From contig JAWKZN010000002.1 in the NCBI GenBank assembly GCA_041395945.1, forward strand, positions 62,001 through 126,000: a stretch of 64,000 bases of DNA. Reading direction: 5' to 3'. A model generated the notes under the pieces. That model saw only the letters and a program-made list of their open reading frames with translations. It was not told the origin of the DNA and did no database searches. The stretch comes from Pseudomonadales bacterium. Lineage in GTDB: Bacteria > Pseudomonadota > Gammaproteobacteria > Pseudomonadales > Azotimanducaceae. Shown here in pieces: positions 52,407-60,264 of this stretch (within the stretch, counting starts at the first letter, position 1; every line of letters begins with the position of its first letter). Made by a program: the position numbers and the translations under genes.

Positions 52407-53453
52407 GTGATCTTCGACCGTTACCTGCTCCGGGAAGTCGCCACGCCGTTTCTGGGCATCAGCGCCGCGCTGATCGTACTGTTTGTCACCTACAGCCTGA
52501 CCCGCTACTTGAGCGACGCAACAGACGGTGTGCTGCTGGCGGATGCGGTTTTTCTGCTGACTCTGCTCAAAGGTCTTATCGCACTGGAAACCCTGCTCCC
52601 CGTTGCCCTCTACATCGCGCTCATGGTGGCCCTGGGACGGCTCTATTCCGACTGGGAGGTGACAGCCTTCAAGGCCAGCGGAATCAGTGAAGGACGCATA
52701 ATAGTTCCCGTCCTGTTCCTCGCCGGGGTGATCAGCGTCGGTATCGCCGCGATCTCACTGTGGGTGCGTCCCTGGGCTTACGACCAGCTCTACGAAATCC
52801 AGGCCGATGCCGAAGCCTTCAACGACCTCGATCTGCTCCAGGCGGGTCGATTCCATTTCGACGATGAACGCGACCGGGTCATCTTCATGAATGCCCGGGG
52901 TGAGGAGGGTCTGCGGGGGCTGTTCGTGCGTTCCCAGCAGGGTCAGGACCTCCAGGTCATCTCGGCGGATCGGGGCACGTTCACAGCCTTCGCCACACCG
53001 GATCGCCACCGGCTCGATCTGCGTGACGCCCAGGTATTCCGCCAGGCAGGTGATGGTGAGGACCTGCTGGGCTACTTCAAGGAATTCACCCTCTGGCTAC
53101 CCACCGCGATCCGGGATCCCGTCGGCCCGAAGCCTAAACGTATGAGCAACCCGGAGCTCCGATCCTCGGACACCCCGGATGCCAGAGCGGAGCTGCAGTG
53201 GCGCCAGTCGACGGCTGTGTCGGCGCTGCTGCTCGCTCTCCTTGCGGTGCCACTGAGCCGCACCAGCCCGCGCCGCGGCCGCTACGCCAAGGTGATGCTG
53301 GCCGTGGTGCTCTACGCCCTGTACTACAACCTCATCGGTGTCGCCCGTACCGGGGTCGAACAGCAGGCCACCGCCACCCTCTGGTGGGCGCCCGGCCTGC
53401 TGCTGGTCATCGTGGCCGGCGGCTTTTTCTTCGGCCGGCGACGCCTGACATGA
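52407..53453 (+). CDS. lptF: LptF-family permease
   Basis: A 348-residue YjgP/YjgQ-family protein: FDRYLLREVATPFLGISAAL at the N-terminus, three N-terminal helices, a periplasmic beta-jellyroll (about 130-250) and three C-terminal helices. RLYSDWEVTAFKASGIS stands in place of the canonical D-S-E-M-x-V-L-x-A-C-G loop. I start at GTG 52407 because it gives the family N-terminus; the open frame continues upstream without another supported start. Together with LptG and LptB it extracts a lipid from the inner membrane to the periplasmic bridge. Confidence 0.85.
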   Translation: MIFDRYLLREVATPFLGISAALIVLFVTYSLTRYLSDATDGVLLADAVFLLTLLKGLIALETLLPVALYIALMVALGRLYSDWEVTAFKASGISEGRIIVPVLFLAGVISVGIAAISLWVRPWAYDQLYEIQADAEAFNDLDLLQAGRFHFDDERDRVIFMNARGEEGLRGLFVRSQQGQDLQVISADRGTFTAFATPDRHRLDLRDAQVFRQAGDGEDLLGYFKEFTLWLPTAIRDPVGPKPKRMSNPELRSSDTPDARAELQWRQSTAVSALLLALLAVPLSRTSPRRGRYAKVMLAVVLYALYYNLIGVARTGVEQQATATLWWAPGLLLVIVAGGFFFGRRRLT

Positions 53454-54508
53454 CCCTGGACCGCTACCTCATCGCATCGATGATTCGGGGTGGCATACCC
53501 ATTCTCGGTCTGCTGCTGGGGCTGTTCGCGTTCCTCACCCTTGCAGAAGAGCTCGAAGACGTGGGCAAGGGCAGCTTCGAGGTGCTGGACGCTTTGCGGG
53601 TTACGGCACTGTCCGTGCCGAAAATCATGCTCCAGCTGCTGCCCGTGACCTCGCTGGTGGGGGTGCTGGTCGGACTGGGCACCCTGGCCAGTCAGCAGGA
53701 GCTCGTCGCGATGCGCGCTGCCGGCAGTTCCTCCTGGCAACTCGCCCGACCGGTGACCCTGATGGCCCTGGTCATCAGCGCTGCGGCGCTTGCCACCCAG
53801 CAGTGGCTGGTACCGGCTTTCGAGCAGCCCATTGTCGATCTTCGCGCCAACGCGATCGAAAACGGGCCCGTCGCAGGCGAAGTCTTCTGGACCCGCAACG
53901 ACCACAGCATGGTGCGCATCGGCGGTGTCCGTTTCGGCCTCATGCCAACGGATCTTGAGATCCACGAAATCGACTCCGGTGGCCATCTCAAGCGCCTGCT
54001 GCAGGCGCGCAGCGCGAACATCCTGACTCCGGCCCAATGGCAGCTCAACAACCTCCAGGTGACCGAGATCAGAGCGGCGGGCACCCAGGTAACCCACCTC
54101 GACCGGCTGCGCTGGGACAGTGTCCTCAGCGTGGAGCAGATGGCCACCCTGGTCAGCGCCGCGGACGCCCTGCCGCTGACGGAGCTCGTCGCCTACATCC
54201 GCCATCTCGACAGCAACGGTTTGGACAGCCACCGCTACCGGCTGGTGCTCTGGCAGCAGCTGAGTCTGACTCTGGGCATCTTCGGCATGGCCCTGCTCGG
54301 CGTACCCTTCGTGCTGGGCTCGACACGCAGCATGGCCGCGGGCGCCCGGATCAGTCTGGGGGTCATTGCGGGCCTGCTGTTTTATCTGCTCGAGCGAACT
54401 ACCGGCCAGGTTGCCCTGCTTTACCACCTGCCCCCTGCTCCCCTGGCTGTGGGCCCGGATCTGCTGATCACGGCTGCCGCCATTGTCGCACTCAGCCGGG
54501 TGCGCTGA
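53450..54508 (+). CDS. lptG: LptG-family permease
   Basis: A 352-residue partner of LptF: LDRYLIASMIRGGIPILGLL, LGTLASQQELVAMRAAGSSS (cytoplasmic coupling loop), a periplasmic jellyroll (about 130-250) and the C-terminal LGIFGMALLGVPFVLG. Coupled by ATGA to lptF. No pepA neighbour and no lptB/lptC are present here, unlike the usual pepA-lptFG context. It overlaps the convergent metallophosphoesterase gene by 17 bases. Confidence 0.86.
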   Translation: MTLDRYLIASMIRGGIPILGLLLGLFAFLTLAEELEDVGKGSFEVLDALRVTALSVPKIMLQLLPVTSLVGVLVGLGTLASQQELVAMRAAGSSSWQLARPVTLMALVISAAALATQQWLVPAFEQPIVDLRANAIENGPVAGEVFWTRNDHSMVRIGGVRFGLMPTDLEIHEIDSGGHLKRLLQARSANILTPAQWQLNNLQVTEIRAAGTQVTHLDRLRWDSVLSVEQMATLVSAADALPLTELVAYIRHLDSNGLDSHRYRLVLWQQLSLTLGIFGMALLGVPFVLGSTRSMAAGARISLGVIAGLLFYLLERTTGQVALLYHLPPAPLAVGPDLLITAAAIVALSRVR

Positions 54509-55352
54509 ACGTCCAGATCCCGGTGTCCATCCGACGGAAGTCCCCTGCGCCGACCCGCTGCCAGAGCTCGGCTGACACCCTGGGGTTGCCCTGGTCGGAC
54601 TCGATGTCGAAGACCCGGAAGCTGGCATCCACGCTCGAGGCAGGTCCGGTGCACAGGATCCGGGTGGCGCCCACCACCACCTCCCGATTGCGGTGCTGAT
54701 GACCATGCAGTACCAGTTCCACACCCCGTCGAGCCAGGATGTCTGCCAGCACATCCGCATCCTGCAGACGTTTGCGGGCGCCGACCAGCCCGGGTACCGG
54801 CGGGTGATGCAGCAACACCACCCGCACCGCATCCGCCGGCTGCGCCAGCAGGGCATCCAGTCGTTCGCACTGGCGCTCACCCAGTCTGCCCGTCGCGGAG
54901 AATGGCTGGGTCGGACGCGCGCTGCACAGCCCGACGACCCGCACACCAGCAGAGTCCCGGACCAGGGGATACCCGGAATCCGTCAGGTGCAGGTAGTCGC
55001 CCCAGCGTGCCTGCACCCGCGCCATGGACTCGGCTGCATAGACATCATGGTTTCCGGGTACCACCAGCACCTGCTCCGGGGTACCGAGGCGCTGTATCCA
55101 GGGCAGCGCGGCATCGATTTCTTCCGCGGTGCCGGTCTGGGTCAGGTCGCCGGACACCAGAATCTGATCCGCTGCCAGGTGCCCTACGACGTCGAGCAAT
55201 TCCTCATACCAGACTGCCCGAAGACTGTGGCGGCGGCGGCGCCACCAGGAAAGATAACCGAGGTAGCGCTTACCGGACTGGGAACGACCCCGATAGCTGC
55301 GCCAGCCGGGCGGACGGGTCAGGTGCAGGTCGGTCAGATGGATGAGTCTCAT
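54492..55352 (-). CDS. Calcineurin-like metallophosphoesterase
   Basis: A 286-residue phosphoesterase: HLTDLHLTR, LVSGDLTQTG, VVPGNHDVY, LLHHPP and LHGHQHRN supply all five metal-binding motifs of the ICC/CpdA-type group. As the last gene of the sphingolipid operon it might remove a phosphate from a phosphorylated lipid intermediate, as in phosphatidylglycerophosphate-type pathways. Coupled by ATGA to the flippase gene. Confidence 0.87.
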   Translation of the reverse strand: MRLIHLTDLHLTRPPGWRSYRGRSQSGKRYLGYLSWWRRRRHSLRAVWYEELLDVVGHLAADQILVSGDLTQTGTAEEIDAALPWIQRLGTPEQVLVVPGNHDVYAAESMARVQARWGDYLHLTDSGYPLVRDSAGVRVVGLCSARPTQPFSATGRLGERQCERLDALLAQPADAVRVVLLHHPPVPGLVGARKRLQDADVLADILARRGVELVLHGHQHRNREVVVGATRILCTGPASSVDASFRVFDIESDQGNPRVSAELWQRVGAGDFRRMDTGIWTFSAPG

Positions 55353-56677
55353 ACAGACTCCAGCGCCGCGTCCGCACGCAGTCGATGTCGATAGCCCTGC
55401 ACTATGAGCAGTGCACAGCCGATCAGGTTGACCAGTGCGGTGGCAATCGACGCAGCGCCGACTCCGGTCAGCCCCAGAATCGGCACGAGCCCGGCAAACG
55501 CACCCAGATAAACGGCTGTTGCGAGGATCTGCACCTTGAGCAGTGCGCGCGCCCTGCCCATCACATAACCCGCAGGACGCAGCGTCGCGCCGCTGAGTTC
55601 CACCGCCGCCGCTGTCAGCAGCAGAGTCAGGAGCAGACCAGCCGCCGCAAATTCAGTACCCGCAACCAGCACCAGCAGCGGCCGTGCAGCGAAGATCGAA
55701 AGCACGGCGACCGCGATCCCGACCCCTCCGGTCAGCGCGCCCGTGCGCCAGGTGACATTGAGGAAGCGGGGTAGATCATTGCGCCACAGCCTCGCCAGAT
55801 CCGGGAACACGACCTGACGCAGAATACTCACCGGTTTGGCCAGCACGTTGGCAAGTTCCCGGGCGAAGGCAAACAGACCGGCAGCCGCGCTGCCGAGCAG
55901 GGTACCCGCCAGCAGGGTGGCCACCTGTTTCGGCGCTGCATCCAGGGTCGACTGCCAGTACACGGTGAAGAGAAAACTGCGGACATCGCCAGGATCGAGC
56001 GGAATCCGGCTCGCTTTCACGCCGCCGTACTGGTTCCGGAATGCGCGGTAGGAACGCCACCAGGTGTAGGCCTGTTCGACAAAGTAAGCCAGCGCCCACA
56101 CCATCAGGTAGGCGCTGACCTCCGAGCGCCAGGGACTCAGCAGCAACAGCGCCACCGCGCCAAGTTTCACCGCCGGACCGACCGCCAGCTGGGTGCTCAG
56201 GGTGCCGAACCTGTCGAGCAGACGCAGCGTACCGTTGGCGGTGCCGGTGACGCTCAGAAGCATCACGGGTACATAACAGGACGCCGCCAGCCGCAGCTCC
56301 GCCGGCAGGCCGAGCTGCTCCGCAAAGAAGATCAGTAAAACCGCACCGGCGACTGCCGCCAGCAGCGAGACGGTGAGGTCCAGTCGCACGAAACGCAGCA
56401 GCAGTCCTTTGAGTTCCGCAACCCGGCCATCTTCCGCCAGGGGCACGCCGTAGCGGATGACGGCCTCACCGGTTTTCAGATTGACGAGCTGGCGGATCAG
56501 CATCGCGGTTGCCTGGACCATCACCACCAGCCCGTATTCGTCTACTCCCAGTGTGCGCGCAGCCAGTGCATTGGCGGCGAGGGCAAGCACCGCGCCCATG
56601 GTGCGGCCACCCACGAGCAGACCGAAGTTGGCGATCAGGCGCTTCGACCTGCCCGGTTTGGCGACTGTGCCGCTCAC
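55349..56677 (-). CDS. Wzx-like polysaccharide/lipid flippase
   Basis: A 442-residue protein with about 12-14 helices of the MATE-like oligosaccharide flippase fold: LIANFGLLVGGRTMGAVLAL, LGVDEYGLVVMVQATAMLIR, LAGTLLGSAAAGLFAFAREL and VVFPDLARLWRN. I start at GTG 56677, overlapping the previous stop as GTGA. Within a lipid operon it may flip a sphingolipid or a glycolipid carrier; in ordinary loci the family moves undecaprenyl-linked glycans. Confidence 0.85.
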   Translation of the reverse strand: MSGTVAKPGRSKRLIANFGLLVGGRTMGAVLALAANALAARTLGVDEYGLVVMVQATAMLIRQLVNLKTGEAVIRYGVPLAEDGRVAELKGLLLRFVRLDLTVSLLAAVAGAVLLIFFAEQLGLPAELRLAASCYVPVMLLSVTGTANGTLRLLDRFGTLSTQLAVGPAVKLGAVALLLLSPWRSEVSAYLMVWALAYFVEQAYTWWRSYRAFRNQYGGVKASRIPLDPGDVRSFLFTVYWQSTLDAAPKQVATLLAGTLLGSAAAGLFAFARELANVLAKPVSILRQVVFPDLARLWRNDLPRFLNVTWRTGALTGGVGIAVAVLSIFAARPLLVLVAGTEFAAAGLLLTLLLTAAAVELSGATLRPAGYVMGRARALLKVQILATAVYLGAFAGLVPILGLTGVGAASIATALVNLIGCALLIVQGYRHRLRADAALESV

Positions 56678-57564
56678 TTGAAGGCTCCACGACGGTACAG
56701 CTCCCAGACCAGAGGCCAGCCGAAGATGAGCGGATAGCGTTTCTGTTTCGGCGTGGCGGTCACCGTCACCCCCGAGTGGCGGGCCACTTTCCACAGGATG
56801 TAGTCCACCGGGTCGTCAAAGGTAAACGCGGATTTGCTGAGGCGCAGGAACGACAGCGTCTTGCCGGCCAGCCGCCGCATGCGCCAGGTGGATTGGGGTG
56901 GTGCGGTCAGCTGAGGTAATGCGGCGTGGAGGCGATCAAAATAGTCCGCATTGGCCTGATAGAGGGCGGCGTAGCGACTCGACTGCTCCGGACGCAGCTC
57001 TGTCGAGTAAGTCAGGCTGAAGGTCCGCTCCCAGAAATCGGCAGAGTTCGACACGCCCGCAGTCGCAACGGAGGCAGCCGCCATCAGTCGCTCCGCCGCT
57101 CGACACACCAGCCGCTCAAATCGCTCTGTCGTTGCCATATTCGCGCTGTAAACCAGCACACAGGGCTGGGCGAAACGCGCCCAGAAATAGGGAGCCAGAT
57201 CTGTACTCACAGCGCGCTCGAGCGCATCGAGAGTCAGCACCGCGACCTTCGCCCGGGCGCCGGATGCGCTTACGTAATAGACGTTGGGTGGCAGGACGCG
57301 CAACAGTACACGCTGCCAGCGGGGCAGCGGCTCGAGATCGCGCAGCAGCACATAGAAATCGAGCAGGGTGTCCTGCTGGCCGCGGGTGAAGGAACCATAA
57401 AGTACAATGGCTTCTATCGAATCGCCGGAACCGCCAAACCGCGCCATCAGCTCGGCAAAAATGCCGGCAACCTGGGGATCTTCCAGGTAATCGTCTGACG
57501 CCGGGATGTCGGCGCTCCGGTCTGTGCCCAGCATGTGCCGGACGCCTGCCCGGAGATCAGCCAT
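56674..57564 (-). CDS. Tam41-like phospholipid cytidylyltransferase, candidate CDP-ceramide synthase
   Basis: A 296-residue protein. The N-terminal nucleotidyltransferase motif is VLYGSFTRG (58-60 GSF) followed by LDFYVLLRD (69-70 DF). The second half aligns by eye with mitochondrial Tam41 (CDP-diacylglycerol synthase). RFAQPCVLV corresponds to its GRLQKPV block, and SLTYSTELR (183-191) with YQANADYFDRLHAAL corresponds to its LSYSGDFR and N...HFRELY blocks. Tam41 makes CDP-DAG from phosphatidate and CTP. Beside a lipid kinase and a CDP-alcohol transferase, ceramide-1-phosphate is a plausible substrate. Start 57564 or 57570, overlapping the previous stop. Confidence 0.62.
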   Translation of the reverse strand: MADLRAGVRHMLGTDRSADIPASDDYLEDPQVAGIFAELMARFGGSGDSIEAIVLYGSFTRGQQDTLLDFYVLLRDLEPLPRWQRVLLRVLPPNVYYVSASGARAKVAVLTLDALERAVSTDLAPYFWARFAQPCVLVYSANMATTERFERLVCRAAERLMAAASVATAGVSNSADFWERTFSLTYSTELRPEQSSRYAALYQANADYFDRLHAALPQLTAPPQSTWRMRRLAGKTLSFLRLSKSAFTFDDPVDYILWKVARHSGVTVTATPKQKRYPLIFGWPLVWELYRRGAFK

Positions 57565-58753
57565 CACCATACGCGCTGCGGGTGGTCGAGAATGTCCGGT
57601 AGGCGCGCGGGTACGCCTGCTCCGCCGCCTTCGCATCCTGCATCCAGGAGACCAGGGGACCGGAGATCAGCCGCACCACGAAACCCTGCAGCAGCCGCAC
57701 CATAAGCACCCCCGTGGTACCCACTGTCCAGATCACTACGGCGAGAAAGGCCCAGTCGGGACGGCCGATCAGCGTAAAAGCCGTCAACAGGATCATGCAC
57801 GGATTGCGTCGAGCGGTGATGAGCCGGAAGTAGGCATCGAAAGGACGCCAGGTGAACAGCGCCAGATCGCCCAGCTGATGAAACAGCCCTTCAGCGATAC
57901 GCCCGCCGATGTAACCGGCGAACAGAGCAATGTACAGCGTCTGCGCATCCTGACCCAGCAGTGCTGGTGGACTGGCCAGCGACAACCCCCACAGCCAGTA
58001 CCAGAAGGGCGGATGCAGGATGTCCATCCCGTGGTCGAGCAGGTGGCCGAAGCGGCTCGACAGCACGGTGACACGCGCAAGCTTGCCATCCACCGTGTCG
58101 AGAAAGGTCATTATCCAGCCCGCAATGAGGCCGGTGACATGGAAACCTTCGTAGAAGCACCAGCCGGCGAAAACCATCAGCAGCACACCCGTCATCGTCA
58201 CCGCGTTCGGAGTGATGTGACGTTCCGCGCACCAGGCGACCACACGTTTCGCCGGACGCGGCCACCAGAATTTGGTCACCAGATCCGTAATGCCTTTGTA
58301 CGCACTGCCATAGAGTCTGTTGCTCAGCGCCGCCCGGTCGGATTCATTAAGTGGTGCCAGCGTCGGCGGGTCGGTCCGTCGGAGTGTGCCTTCAAACGCC
58401 TGCAGTGCCTGCGCATCGAAGCCTGGCAACTGGCGAGCGTCGCCGCCGCGGCCGTCTTCCCCTTGCAGGGCCACCAGCGCCGCCGGTACCTGGGCGGCTG
58501 GCACGTGTGCGGCGGCTGCCCGATCTTCGTGCATCAGTAAACCCAGCCGTTCGAGCAGCGCGGTGATTGTGCGCACCTCAAAGAGATAGTCGGCGCGCAG
58601 CAGCAGTGCGCTGTCGCCGTTCGCAAGCACCGCCGGGTCTTCCACAATGCGCACTTCCGGACAGGCCGCCAGCTGACGGCGAATCCGCTCCCGGGAACTG
58701 ATGCCCCAGAGCACGACGGCGCTGTCACCCAGGATATATGCGTTGGTCGTCAT
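57557..58753 (-). CDS. CDP-alcohol phosphatidyltransferase with N-terminal regulatory-like domain
   Basis: A 398-residue protein. The C-terminal membrane domain (about 165-385) has the perfect CDP-alcohol signature D219-x2-D222-G223-x2-A226-R227-x8-G236-x3-D240-x3-D244. The N-terminal 130 residues (ILGDSAVVLWGISSRERIRR) look like a degenerate nucleotidyltransferase fold, as in some archaeal inositol-phosphate bifunctional enzymes, but lack an obvious catalytic loop. It condenses a CDP-activated lipid or alcohol with its partner at the membrane. In this operon the product is probably a phosphosphingolipid. Confidence 0.88.
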   Translation of the reverse strand: MTTNAYILGDSAVVLWGISSRERIRRQLAACPEVRIVEDPAVLANGDSALLLRADYLFEVRTITALLERLGLLMHEDRAAAAHVPAAQVPAALVALQGEDGRGGDARQLPGFDAQALQAFEGTLRRTDPPTLAPLNESDRAALSNRLYGSAYKGITDLVTKFWWPRPAKRVVAWCAERHITPNAVTMTGVLLMVFAGWCFYEGFHVTGLIAGWIMTFLDTVDGKLARVTVLSSRFGHLLDHGMDILHPPFWYWLWGLSLASPPALLGQDAQTLYIALFAGYIGGRIAEGLFHQLGDLALFTWRPFDAYFRLITARRNPCMILLTAFTLIGRPDWAFLAVVIWTVGTTGVLMVRLLQGFVVRLISGPLVSWMQDAKAAEQAYPRAYRTFSTTRSAYGDG

Positions 58754-58811
58754 GTTTTTCCTTCTGAAGAAACGAACAAGTGCGGATCTGCAGATATCTG
58801 ATCAGAGGGTG

Positions 58812-59981
58812 CTACAGATCGAGAGCGGTCACCGCATCTATGATCCGGGTCACCTGTTCATCCGTGTGGGCGGCCGACAGACTGAAACGCAGCAGGCTGC
58901 CACCTTCCGGTGCGGCCGGGGGCAGCATCAGGTTGCAGTACACGCCGCCTTCGAGCAGGCGTTCCCAGGCACTCAGCGCAAGCTCCCGATCCCTCAGGCG
59001 CACGGCAACCACGGGACTCATCTCCGGACCCAGACGCAGCTGTCGCTGTGCAAACGCCGTGTAGAGACGTTCCGCATTTCGCCACAGCTGCGCTTTCAGT
59101 TCAGGGCGCGCAATGAGTTGCCGAAGTGCTTCACGGGTTGTGGCAATCACACTCGGGCAGGGAGACGCCGTGAACATGTAGGGCCGGCTCACGTAAGGGA
59201 ACAGGCCGAGCTCAGCATGGCGACTGACACAGAATCCACCCGTGCTTGCCAGGCTCTTGCTGAAGGTTCCGACGACAAAATCAACCGCTTCGAGCATGCC
59301 GGTGGATTCCACCACGCCGCACCCGCGTTCACCGTAGACGCCGAGTGAGTGCGCTTCATCCACAAGCAGCATGGCGCCGTGGCGATTTTTGACTTCGACG
59401 AACTCGGCCAGCGGCGCCGTATCGCCCAGCACACTGTAGAGTCCCTCGACCACGACCAGGCTGCGTGGCGCCCGCTCCTTGAGCCGTGTCAGCCGTCTGT
59501 CGAGGCTGTCCGGGTCGTTGTGTTTGAAGCGGTAGATGCCGGCGGGTGTCATCGAGGCGCCGTCGTAGAGGCTGGCATGGGCGTCTGCATCCAGCAGCAC
59601 GGCATCTTCTGCGCCCAGCAGTGCGGCGAGAGTGCCCAGATTTGCGGCATAGCCGGTGGAAAACACCATCGCCTGGGGATAACCGTAAAGGGCGGCAATT
59701 TCAGCTTCCAGTGCTTTGTGCCCGCTGTAGTTGCCGTTGGCCATTCGTGAGCCGGTAGTACCTGTTCCCGAGTCGGCAAGCGCCCGCTGACCCGCGGCGA
59801 TACAGGCCGGATCGAAAGTCAGCCCCAGATAGTTGTTCGTGCCGGCCAGCACGGTATGACGGCCGTTGATCACTGCCTCGGTGGGTGAAACCATCTCATC
59901 TATCACCACCTTGCTCGGATCGGCACTCGCAAGCGCAGCTCTGGCATCCGCGATGCCGGCAAATTTGGCCAGCAGGCTCAT
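58812..59981 (-). CDS. spt: Serine palmitoyltransferase-type alpha-oxoamine synthase
   Basis: A 389-residue PLP enzyme of the BioF/Kbl/SPT family. It has GTNNYLGLTFDP, SGTGTTGSRMANGNYSGHKA, VFSTGYAANLG, DADAHASLYDGA, VVEGLYSVLGD, DEAHSLGVYG (208-217) and VGTFSKSLASTGG with the Schiff-base Lys242. No biotin or threonine-degradation genes are near. A dedicated acyl carrier protein overlaps it upstream (ATGA), and an acyl-AMP ligase and a reductase precede that. This is the set shown in Caulobacter to make sphinganine and ceramide. It should condense serine with an acyl thioester; a cysteate-using capnine synthase is the main alternative. Confidence 0.87.
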   Translation of the reverse strand: MSLLAKFAGIADARAALASADPSKVVIDEMVSPTEAVINGRHTVLAGTNNYLGLTFDPACIAAGQRALADSGTGTTGSRMANGNYSGHKALEAEIAALYGYPQAMVFSTGYAANLGTLAALLGAEDAVLLDADAHASLYDGASMTPAGIYRFKHNDPDSLDRRLTRLKERAPRSLVVVEGLYSVLGDTAPLAEFVEVKNRHGAMLLVDEAHSLGVYGERGCGVVESTGMLEAVDFVVGTFSKSLASTGGFCVSRHAELGLFPYVSRPYMFTASPCPSVIATTREALRQLIARPELKAQLWRNAERLYTAFAQRQLRLGPEMSPVVAVRLRDRELALSAWERLLEGGVYCNLMLPPAAPEGGSLLRFSLSAAHTDEQVTRIIDAVTALDL

Positions 59982-60235
59982 GGCTTCAGCTCATCCACAA
60001 GGGCTGCCAGCTCGGCGATGGTCCGGATCGAGGCGAGCCGATCCACTTCGATGAGAATATCGAAGTGATCTTCCACATCGGCAATGAAGTCCATGACCTG
60101 AATCGACTCGAGGGCCAGGTCATCCACAAGGTCAGTTGCCCCCGAGAGCTCCGGACAGTCTCTGCCCTGCTCTTCTGTAAGTGCCTCAAGTGCCGGAACG
60201 AGTAACTGGCACAACCGGGCTTGTGTAGGTGTCAC
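59978..60235 (-). CDS. Dedicated acyl carrier protein
   Basis: An 85-residue acidic four-helix protein with the phosphopantetheine site DLALESIQVMDF (Ser in LES). It differs from housekeeping AcpP (DSL). AAGGGAG lies about eight bases before GTG 60235; TTG 60238 would add one residue. It probably carries the acyl chain loaded by the acyl-AMP ligase to the oxoamine synthase, as the AcpA-type protein does in Caulobacter ceramide synthesis. Overlaps spt. Confidence 0.9.
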   Translation of the reverse strand: MTPTQARLCQLLVPALEALTEEQGRDCPELSGATDLVDDLALESIQVMDFIADVEDHFDILIEVDRLASIRTIAELAALVDELKP

Positions 60236-60264
60236 CAAACAAACTCCCTTTTCAGCAGGACAGA

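Noticed and set aside
53324..54946. Minus-strand frame of 540 codons across lptG and the metallophosphoesterase
   Set aside because: Antisense shadow; both underlying genes have complete family motifs.
56674..57564. Inactive nucleotidyltransferase because only one Asp (LDFYV) is seen instead of DxD
   Set aside because: Tam41-family enzymes carry a single Asp in this place (DF followed by hydrophobic residues), so the pattern is expected rather than broken.
58812..59981. BioF (biotin) or Kbl (threonine degradation) identity for the oxoamine synthase
   Set aside because: No bio or tdh neighbours, and a dedicated ACP, acyl-AMP ligase and reductase share the operon; the GTGTTGSRMANGNY block fits the Spt type better.
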